From the NCBI GenBank assembly GCA_948442365.1, contig CAOJRU010000009.1, forward strand, positions 1-64,000: a stretch of 64,000 nt of DNA, written 5' to 3'. The stretch comes from an uncultured Clostridium sp. (GTDB taxonomy: Bacteria; Bacillota; Clostridia; TANB77; CAG-508). A program made the translations under genes and the position numbers. This document shows, in pieces, positions 47,875-56,422 of the stretch. The notes under the pieces were generated by a model. That model saw only the letters and a program-made list of their open reading frames with translations. It was not told the DNA's origin and did not search any database. Positions within the stretch are counted from its first letter, which is position 1. Each line of letters begins with the position of its first letter.

Positions 47875-47922
47875 GGGAGGTTTCTTTTACGACAAAAATG
47901 TCGGAAAAGAAACCTCTCCAAA
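47875..47922. terminator. Terminator after murD
   Basis: GGAGGTTTCTTTTACGAC and GTCGGAAAAGAAACCTCTCC form an 18-base stem. Confidence 0.75.
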
Positions 47923-47981
47923 ATGACACCAAAAATACTTTTATACATATAATATACAAAAATATTTAAGGAGGTTATTAT

Positions 47982-48593
47982 ATGTATAATGAAACATATG
48001 AGGACTACATAAGAAGCATTTTAGGCTATCCAAACTATGGAAATAATACTTATAGAGAAAATAGTTATCAAACAATGCCAGTAAATTATGGGAGTAATCA
48101 GAAAAATGAAGAACTAGAGGCGTGTTATCCAGAAATTTATAAAGTGATATATCCTATGGTAAATAAGGCTTGTATGAATAATACCAAACCAGTGACATCA
48201 GCCTTAATTGATGAATTAACCAATGAAATTTATTTATCAATCGAAAGTGACAATGAAATCAATGTTACCATTAATTTAACGAATGAAGTAGGAGGAAGTG
48301 GTAATACCAATCGAACTACCTCAACTATAAATTCTGCGAAAGCAGAAAAAGTTAAAGAAAATAGGGGAGAAGATAGACAATTTCGAAATAGAGGGTTACA
48401 AGATTTAATTCGAATTTTATTAATAAGAGAATTATTAGGAAGACCTGGTAGACCAGGAAATCGTCCACCAATGCCACCACATAGACCACCTATGAGACCT
48501 CCATTTCCAGGAGGTGGACCAGGTCCAAGACCACCAATCATGCCAAGAGATGTTGGGTATAATATGAGCAATTTCAATTTATATGAAGAATAA
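47982..48593 (+). CDS. Hypothetical protein with Pro-rich C-terminus
   Basis: 203 residues, ATG 47982 behind AAGGAGG. The first 60 residues are rich in Tyr and Asn. The middle part (residues 45-95) contains ACYPEIYKVIYPMVNKAC, and the C-terminal 55 residues are a Pro/Arg/Gly-rich run with PPMPPHRPPM and GPGPRPPIMP. Tyr-rich and Pro-rich segments of this kind are seen in clostridial spore-coat or surface proteins of unknown function. No family is named. The gene has its own ribosome-binding site and stands alone. Confidence 0.65.
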   Translation: MYNETYEDYIRSILGYPNYGNNTYRENSYQTMPVNYGSNQKNEELEACYPEIYKVIYPMVNKACMNNTKPVTSALIDELTNEIYLSIESDNEINVTINLTNEVGGSGNTNRTTSTINSAKAEKVKENRGEDRQFRNRGLQDLIRILLIRELLGRPGRPGNRPPMPPHRPPMRPPFPGGGPGPRPPIMPRDVGYNMSNFNLYEE

Positions 48594-48644
48594 TATTTTT
48601 AAAATTAGGATTTTATAGGTTAAAGGCTTAACGTTTACTATAAA

Positions 48645-48780
48645 AATGTCAAAAAGACCATACTGAACGAAATCGAGTACGGCCTTCTTCGACTTTTAAA
48701 GTCATGAAATACATGACACAAAACTTCGAAAGGATTTATAACTCCCCATCGAAGTTTTACAAAAAAACTATGTAAAACTC
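48645..48780 (-). ncRNA. Candidate small RNA on the minus strand
   Basis: A minus-strand TTGACT (48817-48812), 17 bases, then TATATA (near 48794-48789) would start an RNA of about 135 bases. It carries three hairpins: GTTTTACATAG...GTAAAAC, CTTCGATGG...TCGAAG, and GTCATGTATTTCATGAC. It ends with a terminator GGCCGTACT...AGTATGGTC followed by TTTTT. No reading frame fits. It does not resemble SRP RNA, tmRNA, RNase P RNA or 6S RNA as far as I can judge. Confidence 0.45.
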
Positions 48781-48918
48781 AAGCATTATATATATCACTT
48801 TTTTTATAAAAAGTCAATATTTTTTCAAAAAATTTCCATTTTTCAAGATTATTTCTCGAATAGATTTTTCAAATTTCGTCAAAAATAATAATGAGAAAGT
48901 TTGAAAGGTGGTAAAAGT

Positions 48919-49365
48919 ATGAAAGTTAAAGAATGTATGTGCCAAGATGTATGTTGTGTGAAACCAGATGCTAAACTAGATCAAGTGGCAAAATTAATGA
49001 GTGAAAAACACGTAGGATGTATTCCTGTTTGTGATGAAAATAATTGTATTTGTGGAATTGTAACAGATAGAGACATTTTACTTCGTGCCGTAGCTTGTGA
49101 AAAAGATGCAAAAACTTGCCAAGTAAGTGATATTATGACATGTAATGTTTGTACTTGTAAAGAAGATGACGAAATGACAAATGCACAAAGTAAGATGTCA
49201 CAAAATCAAATTAGAAGATTACCTGTATGTGATCAAAATAATAAGGTAGTGGGAATTTTAACATTAGGAAATTTAGCACAAAATGAAAGAGATTTAGGAG
49301 TACAGGAAGTATGTACAACAATAGAAGGTATTTGTAATTGTAATGAACACAAAAATGCAGAATAA
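48919..49365 (+). CDS. Cysteine-rich CBS-domain protein
   Basis: 148 residues from ATG 48919 (site AAAGGTGG; an in-frame TTG at 48901 is less likely). Two CBS repeats: KLDQVAKLMSEKHVGCIPV with GIVTDRDI, and AQSKMSQNQIRRLPV with VVGILTL. CBS pairs bind adenine nucleotides. The protein is unusual in its many Cys residues, in groups such as CMCQDVCC, CICG, CNVCTC and CNCNE, which could hold metal or form a redox switch. Similar Cys-loaded CBS proteins are known in anaerobes only as hypotheticals. Confidence 0.82.
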   Translation: MKVKECMCQDVCCVKPDAKLDQVAKLMSEKHVGCIPVCDENNCICGIVTDRDILLRAVACEKDAKTCQVSDIMTCNVCTCKEDDEMTNAQSKMSQNQIRRLPVCDQNNKVVGILTLGNLAQNERDLGVQEVCTTIEGICNCNEHKNAE

Positions 49366-49383
49366 AATAATATAGATAATTTT

Positions 49384-49412
49384 AAAAGAACGGATAATAT
49401 TCCGTTCTTTTA
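49384..49412 (+). terminator. Terminator after the CBS gene
   Basis: AAAAGAACGGA, loop TAATA, TCCGTTCTTTT. Confidence 0.8.
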
Positions 49413-49436
49413 CATAGAATAAAATAGGGTGAAAAA

Positions 49437-50534
49437 ATGATAATTGATGTATCTTATTGGACAAGGGTTATGAAAAACATATTATATGTAATATTATTGC
49501 TATTAGGGTTATATATTGCTTTAAAATTATCCTTATTTTACATGCCATTTCTAGTAGCTTTTATTATATCTTTAATGATAGAACCAGCTATTAAATTTAT
49601 GATGGCAAAAACGAAATTAACAAGGAGAAGTAGTTCTATTATCATATTTGTAATGGTATCTGCTATTATTTTAGGAAGTTTAAGTTGGGTATTAATTACT
49701 TTATTTTCTGAATCTTCTAGTTTATTACAAGGGTTAAATGATTATTTTGATAAAGCTTACATACAATTTCAAAAATTGATGGAAAGTTTTAATTTTGACA
49801 AAATACACTTATCAGACGAAATATTAAATGTTATACAAAACTCAACAGGTGATTTGTTAGAAACGGCTTCCAATTGGCTAAGAAATTCTCTAACAGGACT
49901 AATCAATCTAGTAACCAGTTTACCATCCATTGCCATATGTATTGGTATTACAGTAGTGGCACTTTACTTTATATGTGTGGACAAAATCTATATATTAGAT
50001 CAAGTAGAACATCACCTTCCTAAAGTATGGGTCAGAAAAATAGGAAGACATTTAAAAGATTTAATTCAAACATTGGGTGGTTATTTAAAAGCGGAAGCTA
50101 TGCTAGTTTTAGTCTCTTTTATTATTTCTCTTATTGGATTATATATTTTACAATTTGCAGGATTTCATATACAATATCCTTTACTAATGGCACTATTTAT
50201 AGGATTTGTAGATGCTCTTCCCATACTTGGTTCAGGAACCGTTATGGTGCCATGGGCTATTATTGCAGCTATTAATGGAGATTTTAACTTAGGAATTGCC
50301 ATTATTGTATTATTAATTATCATGTCAGTAGCTAGACAAATATTAGAACCTAAATTAGTTAGTAAAAATATTGGCGTTCATCCAATTTTTACACTAATTG
50401 CCATGTATACTGGTTTTAAAGTAATTGGAATTATGGGATTGCTAATTGGTCCGATTGTACTTATTATTTTTAAAAATATTTTTGCAAGCTTAATCGATCA
50501 AGGAGTTTTTAAAACTATTTTTGATAGAAAGTAG
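49437..50534 (+). CDS. ytvI: AI-2E-family membrane protein, YtvI-like
   Basis: 365 residues, ATG 49437 after GGGTGAAA. About seven hydrophobic segments and the family pattern FMPFLVAFIISLMIEP near the N-terminus, PILGSGTVMVPWAI near residue 262 and GFKVIGIMGLLIGPIVLI near the end. In Bacillus YtvI is a sporulation membrane protein of the AI-2E transporter family; a transport role here is unproven. A MITE half-copy lies 3' of it. Confidence 0.8.
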   Translation: MIIDVSYWTRVMKNILYVILLLLGLYIALKLSLFYMPFLVAFIISLMIEPAIKFMMAKTKLTRRSSSIIIFVMVSAIILGSLSWVLITLFSESSSLLQGLNDYFDKAYIQFQKLMESFNFDKIHLSDEILNVIQNSTGDLLETASNWLRNSLTGLINLVTSLPSIAICIGITVVALYFICVDKIYILDQVEHHLPKVWVRKIGRHLKDLIQTLGGYLKAEAMLVLVSFIISLIGLYILQFAGFHIQYPLLMALFIGFVDALPILGSGTVMVPWAIIAAINGDFNLGIAIIVLLIIMSVARQILEPKLVSKNIGVHPIFTLIAMYTGFKVIGIMGLLIGPIVLIIFKNIFASLIDQGVFKTIFDRK

Positions 50535-50639
50535 TGGCTATTTCTTGTCCATCTGGGTTGCTACTGGTTCTGGGTTTAATTGGCAAATAATCTGACTGAG
50601 AACCAACCCTTTTGGTCAGTTCTTCTTATTCATAATAAA

Positions 50640-50730
50640 ATAGTAAGAAACAAAAAACTTTTTTATTTCTTACTATTTTTATTTTATTAATTTTAAGATT
50701 GCCAAAAAGGTCCGTCCCCAGTGGCACAAC
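50640..50730. mobile_element. Half-copy of the MITE
   Basis: AATAGTAAGAAACAAAAAAC..., then AAGATTGCCAAAAAGGTCCG...CAGTGGCACAACC at 50699-50730, equals the right third of copy B. The left part is missing. Confidence 0.7.
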
Positions 50731-50748
50731 CAGATGGCTATTATGAAT

Positions 50749-52284
50749 TTATTCCCATTCAATGGTTGCAGGTGGTTTAGAGGTAATGTCATAAACAACT
50801 CTATTTACATGATTTACTTCATTTACAATACGTGAGGATACTCTTTCTAATATTTCATATGGTATTTTGCTCCAAATACCTGTCATAAAATCAGTCGTTT
50901 CAACGGCTCTAAGTGCTATGGTGTAGTCGTAGGTTCTTTCATCACCCATAACACCAACAGATTTTAAGTTGGTAAGAACAGCAAAATATTGATTAATATT
51001 TTTATGAAGGCCAGCGTTTGCAATTTCTTCTCTAAAGATACTGTCAGCATCTTTTAAGATATTTAGTTTATCATCGGTAATGTCTCCAATTATACGGATA
51101 GCTAGTCCTGGACCAGGAAACGGTTGTCTATATACTAAGTTCTCTGGGATTCCTAGTTCTAAACCTGTTTTTCGAACTTCATCTTTGAATAAATCTCTTA
51201 ATGGTTCTACAATTTCTTTAAAGTCTACATAGTCGGGAAGTCCTCCAACATTATGATGGCTCTTAATCACAGAGCTTTTTCCTAATCCACTTTCGATGAC
51301 ATCTGGATAAATGGTTCCTTGTACTAAAAAATCAACTGTTCCAATTTTTTTGGCTTCTTCTTCAAAAACGCGAATAAATTCTTCTCCAATTATTTTTCTT
51401 TTGGTTTCTGGATCTGAAATACCAGCTAATTTTCCTAAAAATCTTTCTTTTGTGTTTACTCTGATTAGGTTAATATCAAATTGATTTCTAAATATTTCTT
51501 CTACTTCGTCTCCTTCATTTTTACGTAGAAGTCCATGATCCACAAAGATACAGGTTAGATTTTTACCGATGGCTTTGGAAAGTAAAACAGCGGCTACGGA
51601 TGAGTCAACTCCTCCAGATAGGGCACATAGGGCTTTTTTGTCTCCGATTTTTTCTTTTAATTTTTGGATACTTTCTTGTGTAAAAGAACTAATAATCCAA
51701 TCACCTGTACAATTACAAATATTAAATAAAAAGTTTTTGATAACTTGAATTCCATTAATAGAATGGTTTACTTCTGGATGGAATTGAATTCCATATAGTT
51801 TCTTTTCTGGATTTTCCATAGCAGCATTTGGACAAGAGGGGGTAGAGGCAAGGTTTCTAAATCCTTCTGGGACCGTTTCTACATAGTCAGTATGGCTCAT
51901 TAAAAAACCATTGCTTTTTTCAAATCCTTCTAAAAGTGAGGAAGGGTTGTTAATAGAAACGTCTATGGTTCCGTATTCTCTTTTATTGGGTCTTGCTACT
52001 TTTCCACCTAAGGTGTAAGCCATAAGTTGCATGCCATAACAAATGCCAAGTACGGGTATTCCTAATTCAAAGATTTCTTTATCACATCTTGGTGATTCTT
52101 CTCCATATACACTAGCTGGTCCTCCTGTAAAGATGATTCCTTTTGGATTTTTTTCTTTGATTTTTTCGATTGTTATGTCATAGGGTACAACTTCTGAGTA
52201 TACATTACATTCTCTTACTCGTCTTGCGATTAGTTGGTTATATTGTCCTCCAAAGTCTAGGATTAATATTAATTCATTTTTCAC
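50749..52284 (-). CDS. guaA: GMP synthase (glutamine-hydrolysing)
   Basis: 511 residues. The GATase part has [14 protein letters not shown] with the catalytic Cys, and FHPEVNHS with its His/Glu. The ATP pyrophosphatase has [15 protein letters not shown], and the dimer domain ends KPPATIEWE, the invariant guaA end. It converts XMP to GMP. The 115 bases upstream show no purine riboswitch. The gene runs against its neighbours and is alone. Confidence 0.97.
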   Translation of the reverse strand: MKNELILILDFGGQYNQLIARRVRECNVYSEVVPYDITIEKIKEKNPKGIIFTGGPASVYGEESPRCDKEIFELGIPVLGICYGMQLMAYTLGGKVARPNKREYGTIDVSINNPSSLLEGFEKSNGFLMSHTDYVETVPEGFRNLASTPSCPNAAMENPEKKLYGIQFHPEVNHSINGIQVIKNFLFNICNCTGDWIISSFTQESIQKLKEKIGDKKALCALSGGVDSSVAAVLLSKAIGKNLTCIFVDHGLLRKNEGDEVEEIFRNQFDINLIRVNTKERFLGKLAGISDPETKRKIIGEEFIRVFEEEAKKIGTVDFLVQGTIYPDVIESGLGKSSVIKSHHNVGGLPDYVDFKEIVEPLRDLFKDEVRKTGLELGIPENLVYRQPFPGPGLAIRIIGDITDDKLNILKDADSIFREEIANAGLHKNINQYFAVLTNLKSVGVMGDERTYDYTIALRAVETTDFMTGIWSKIPYEILERVSSRIVNEVNHVNRVVYDITSKPPATIEWE

Positions 52285-52400
52285 TTATTTTACCTCCAAA
52301 ATTAATTTGTATCATTTTATCATAATTTGGAGAAAAAGTAAACAGGAAGGGACATTTAAGTTTCGGACTGCTTTTATTTTTTTAGAAATTTTAAATATGA

Positions 52401-52949
52401 CTACAATAAACCACTGGTTGGAATATAACTTTCATCAGGAGGATAGACAAATTCATCATTTGGTTTATCTACTCTTTTAATTTCAGTTACTTTAATGACT
52501 GGCATATCACCATGATAATTACCTTTGGTAATGGTACCTGTTAATTCAACCCAAGTGTCATTTTCTAGATCTTTAGCATTTTCATACTCACATAAAAACC
52601 CCACAATAACTGACTGGTAATCAGAAGAGACAATCATATTTCGTGCTAAAACAAATTCATTTTCTTTTAAATCAAAAACACGATATACATATCCTGTAAA
52701 ATTAATTTGAATGCCTACGTAATTATCAATATTTTCATGAACTGTTTTTAATATAGTAGTATAGTTTGTAGTTGATAATTTAGTAACTTTGCTTTGAGGC
52801 AAGCAAGAAGAATTTGGAGTGGCATTATTGGCTCCTTGAAAAACTTTGAAGCTTACAATTCCAACTATGATAATAACAAGTAAAACAATTCCAATAAAGA
52901 AATTTTTAAAAGTTTTACTACCATTGATTTTAACATTATATATAAACAT
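52401..52949 (-). CDS. Membrane-anchored protein with a TIGR03943-like OB domain
   Basis: 182 residues with a single N-terminal membrane helix (residues 17-35). The soluble part contains FTGYVYRVFDLKENEFVLAR and DLENDTWVELTGTITKG, which match the C-terminal domain of the YcgQ/TIGR03943 proteins that pair with a predicted permease. No permease gene is next to it. Its role is unknown; it could be an orphan or a diverged domain. Confidence 0.62.
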   Translation of the reverse strand: MFIYNVKINGSKTFKNFFIGIVLLVIIIVGIVSFKVFQGANNATPNSSCLPQSKVTKLSTTNYTTILKTVHENIDNYVGIQINFTGYVYRVFDLKENEFVLARNMIVSSDYQSVIVGFLCEYENAKDLENDTWVELTGTITKGNYHGDMPVIKVTEIKRVDKPNDEFVYPPDESYIPTSGLL

Positions 52950-53094
52950 ATAAATCCTCTTTTCTAAAAATAAATCTATTATTTGAATTTATGTAAGTAT
53001 AAAAAAAATATTCCTAAAAGTTAATGTTCTATATTTTACAATACTAGGCGAACAGGTTGGTATATAATTTTTTTCGAAAAGACTTCATAAATAC

Positions 53095-53123
53095 TTGTAA
53101 AAAACATATTTTCATGATATAGT
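53095..53123 (+). promoter_or_regulatory. secA promoter
   Basis: TTGTAA 53095-53100, 17-base spacer, TATAGT 53118-53123. Confidence 0.6.
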
Positions 53124-53166
53124 AAATAAGTAAAATTATGAAGTTAAGAAGGGACGGAAATTAAGA

Positions 53167-55923
53167 ATGAGTATATTAAACAAAATATTCAAATCCTATA
53201 GTGAAAAAGAAGTAAAAAGAGTTATGCCATTAGTAGAAAAAATCAATGGATTAGAAGAAGAAATGTCAAAATTAAGTGACAGTGAATTAAGAGGAAAAAC
53301 CGAAGGATTCAAAAAGCAATTACAAGAAGGAAAAACACTAGATGACATTTTACCAGAAGCTTTTGCGGTTGTTAGAGAAGCATCCAAAAGAGTATTAGGA
53401 ATGAGACACTTTGACGTACAATTAATTGGTGGAATTATTTTACATCAAGGAAGAATTTCAGAAATGAAAACAGGGGAAGGAAAAACCTTAGTAGCCACCT
53501 TACCTGTATATTTAAACGCCCTAGAAGGAAAAGGGGTACATGTCATTACGGTAAACGATTACCTAGCCAAAAGAGATAGTGAATGGATGGGAAAATTATA
53601 CAAATTCTTAGGGTTAACTGTTGGTTTAGTCATTGCAGGAATGGAACCACAAGAAAAACAAATAGCCTACAATGCTGACGTAACTTATGGAACCAATAAT
53701 GAATTTGGATTTGACTATTTAAGAGATAACATGGTTATCTATAAAAATCAATTAGTACAAAGAGGATTACACTATGCCATCGTCGATGAAATTGACAGTA
53801 TTTTAATCGATGAAGCACGTACTCCACTTATTATATCTGGTAGAGCCAATGAATCTTCTGACCTTTATAAAAGAGCCAATGACTTTGTTAAAAGATTAAC
53901 CCCTAAAGTTATTGTAGAAGAGGACATCAAAGATTATGACCAAGCAGAAGATAATGAAAAATATGATTACATTGTTGATTTAAAAGCAAAATCAGCCTCC
54001 TTAACGCAAAAAGGTATTAAAAAAGCAGAGGAAACCTTCCGTTTAGAAAACTTTAACGATTTAGAAAACTCTACTTTAGTGCATCATGTCAACCAAGCTT
54101 TAAGAGCACATGGTGTTATGAAAAAAGATATTGATTACATTGTAAACGATGGGGAAGTATTAATTGTTGATGAATTTACAGGTCGTATTATGTATGGAAG
54201 AAGATACAATAATGGATTACATCAAGCCATTGAAGCCAAAGAAAATGTAAAAATTGCCGATGAATCCAAAACACTTGCCACCATTACTTTCCAAAACTTC
54301 TTTAGAATGTATGACAAATTGTCTGGTATGACAGGTACAGCGATGACAGAAGAAGGCGAATTTGAAGAAATCTATAATTTAGATGTTGTAGATATCCCAA
54401 CCAATAAACCAATGATTCGTAAGGATGAAAATGATGTTATTTATAAAAACGAAAATGCAAAATATAAAGCTATAGTAGAAAGCATTAAAAAGAGTCATGA
54501 AGTAGGGCAACCTGTATTAGTTGGTACTGTATCGATTGAAAAATCTGAAAAATTAAGTCAATTATTGAAAAAAGAAGGAATTAAGCATGAAGTATTAAAT
54601 GCAAAATATCATGAAAAAGAAGCAGAAATTGTTGCACAAGCAGGTAAATTTGGAGCTGTTACGATTGCTACTAACATGGCTGGACGTGGTACTGACATTA
54701 TGCTTGGAGGAAATAGTGAATTCTTAGCAAAAGAAGAAATGAGAAGAAATAAAGTACCTCATGAAATGATTGAAGAAGCTGATACTTACTATGAAACGGA
54801 TGACCAAGAAATTTTAAAAGCAAGAGAAGATTTTAGAAATTTAGTCAAGAAATATGACGAACAAATCAAAGAAGAAAAAGAAAAGGTTATTGCTGCTGGT
54901 GGTTTAAAAATCATTGGTACAGAAAGACACGAATCCAGAAGAATTGACAATCAGTTACGTGGACGTTCTGGACGTCAAGGTGACAATGGAGAGTCTAAAT
55001 TCTACATTGGATTAGATGATGATTTGATGAAAATATTTGGTGGAGATGCGATTACTAAAGTTTACAATACTTTAGGAGCAGATGAAAACATGCCAATTGA
55101 ATCAAGAATTATATCAAATGCCGTAGAAAATGCCCAAAAGAAGGTAGAAGGTAGAAACTTTAGCATTCGTAAAAATGTATTAAAATACGATGATGTTATG
55201 AATGCACAAAGAGAAATTATCTATAAACAAAGAAGAGAAGTATTAGATGGAGAAAATATACATGATAATATTATTTCTATGATCGAGTTTGTAGCAGATA
55301 ATATAGTGGATATGTTTATTAATGTAGAAACTTCAGAATTAAATGTAGAGTCTTTAAATACAGAAATAATCAATATTTTTGGAATTGATATGTTAGACTA
55401 TATCAAAAATAATGCAACCAACTCTAATGCCATTTCAGAAGAATTGAAGAAAAAGGCAATGGAAATTTATGCAGAAAAAGAACAAGAAATTGGTCAAGAG
55501 GAAATGAGAGAACTTGAAAGAGTTGTTATGCTTAAAGTGGTTGACGAAAAATGGATGAATCATATCGACAGTATGGATGAACTAAAAAATGGTATTGGAT
55601 TACGTGCTTATGGTCAAAAAGATCCTGTTGTTCAATATCGTTTAGAAGGTTTTGATATGTTTGACGAAATGATTAATGATATTAAAGTTGATGTAACGAA
55701 AATATTAATGCATATTAGACAACAAGGAGAAGCAAAAAGACAAGAGACTGTTAAGATTACAGGTGCTGCTTTAGAGGCTATTCATAGTGTCGATGGAGGA
55801 GCTAAAATAGGCTCTGATATTGATAGAACGGTTCGTAATGAAGAACCAAAGATTGGTAGAAATGACCCTTGTCCTTGTGGTTCAGGGAAAAAATATAAGA
55901 ATTGTTGCGGGAAGAATAGTTAA
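53167..55923 (+). CDS. secA: Preprotein translocase ATPase SecA
   Basis: 918 residues. Walker [45 protein letters not shown], and the C-terminal zinc domain [14 protein letters not shown]. It drives Sec export at the membrane through SecYEG. ATG at 53167 has AGAAGGGACGG. It has no in-frame CGG in 918 codons. Confidence 0.97.
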   Translation: MSILNKIFKSYSEKEVKRVMPLVEKINGLEEEMSKLSDSELRGKTEGFKKQLQEGKTLDDILPEAFAVVREASKRVLGMRHFDVQLIGGIILHQGRISEMKTGEGKTLVATLPVYLNALEGKGVHVITVNDYLAKRDSEWMGKLYKFLGLTVGLVIAGMEPQEKQIAYNADVTYGTNNEFGFDYLRDNMVIYKNQLVQRGLHYAIVDEIDSILIDEARTPLIISGRANESSDLYKRANDFVKRLTPKVIVEEDIKDYDQAEDNEKYDYIVDLKAKSASLTQKGIKKAEETFRLENFNDLENSTLVHHVNQALRAHGVMKKDIDYIVNDGEVLIVDEFTGRIMYGRRYNNGLHQAIEAKENVKIADESKTLATITFQNFFRMYDKLSGMTGTAMTEEGEFEEIYNLDVVDIPTNKPMIRKDENDVIYKNENAKYKAIVESIKKSHEVGQPVLVGTVSIEKSEKLSQLLKKEGIKHEVLNAKYHEKEAEIVAQAGKFGAVTIATNMAGRGTDIMLGGNSEFLAKEEMRRNKVPHEMIEEADTYYETDDQEILKAREDFRNLVKKYDEQIKEEKEKVIAAGGLKIIGTERHESRRIDNQLRGRSGRQGDNGESKFYIGLDDDLMKIFGGDAITKVYNTLGADENMPIESRIISNAVENAQKKVEGRNFSIRKNVLKYDDVMNAQREIIYKQRREVLDGENIHDNIISMIEFVADNIVDMFINVETSELNVESLNTEIINIFGIDMLDYIKNNATNSNAISEELKKKAMEIYAEKEQEIGQEEMRELERVVMLKVVDEKWMNHIDSMDELKNGIGLRAYGQKDPVVQYRLEGFDMFDEMINDIKVDVTKILMHIRQQGEAKRQETVKITGAALEAIHSVDGGAKIGSDIDRTVRNEEPKIGRNDPCPCGSGKKYKNCCGKNS

Positions 55924-55927
55924 AACC

Positions 55928-55970
55928 AAAAAAGAGATTTGCTTTGCATTGAAAGTAAATTTCTTTTTTA
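55928..55970 (+). terminator. Terminator after secA
   Basis: AAAAGAGATTTGCTTT and AAAGTAAATTTCTTTTTT stem-loop with T-run. Confidence 0.75.
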
Positions 55971-55971
55971 T

Positions 55972-56000
55972 TTGTTTTTTTTATGTGAATATGATATAAT
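55972..56000 (+). promoter_or_regulatory. Promoter of the 56036 gene
   Basis: TTGTTT 55972-55977, 17-base spacer, TATAAT 55995-56000. Confidence 0.6.
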
Positions 56001-56035
56001 ATTATTATGAGGGAAAAGCTGAAAGGAGAAGCAAA

Positions 56036-56311
56036 ATGAAACCAATTACAATCTCACCAAATCGGAAAGAAAAAACAATCTTTTTTGCAACGGATGCCAA
56101 TCAATATCAAGAGCTGATTACATTTGTGGGTAGTTTAAAAATGCCAATGACCAGAGAAAGAAAAGTCACTATCACATTCAAGATAGAAAAGAATTTTGTT
56201 GAATGCAACATAGAGATAAGTGAAGAAGAATTTGAAAATGTATGTGCTCAATTGGTAGAAAAAGCTGAAGTGAGATATGTTATCGAGCCGTATGAAGAAT
56301 ATAATGATTAA
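56036..56311 (+). CDS. Hypothetical protein (91 aa) with an in-frame CGG
   Basis: ATG 56036 behind AAAGGAG, with its own promoter and a strong terminator after it. The 91-residue frame is acidic at the C-terminus (EPYEEYND) and looks protein-like throughout, but no family is known. It contains an in-frame CGG as codon 10 (56063-56065, between AAT and AAA). A +1 shift there would lead to a short peptide, not a longer one, so if CGG always shifts in this organism the frame cannot be read through. It is one of only two such exceptions in the window. Confidence 0.6.
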   Translation: MKPITISPNRKEKTIFFATDANQYQELITFVGSLKMPMTRERKVTITFKIEKNFVECNIEISEEEFENVCAQLVEKAEVRYVIEPYEEYND

Positions 56312-56317
56312 TCTCCT

Positions 56318-56362
56318 CCCCCTGAAACCGAGTTCTTGGGTTTCAGGGGGAACCCTTTTTTG
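56318..56362 (+). terminator. Strong terminator
   Basis: CCCCCTGAAACC and GGTTTCAGGGGG stem, with a T-rich run after it. Confidence 0.9.
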
Positions 56363-56422
56363 TTTTACACTTGCAAAATAAAGCCAAATAAGATATGATA
56401 AACAACAAGGAGAGTGATAGAA

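Noticed and set aside
48645-48780. Known RNAs (SRP RNA, tmRNA, 6S RNA, RNase P RNA)
   Set aside because: None of their conserved cores is visible; left as a candidate of unknown type.
52285-52400. Purine riboswitch before guaA
   Set aside because: The 115-base leader lacks the conserved purine-aptamer junction and has no clear terminator pair.
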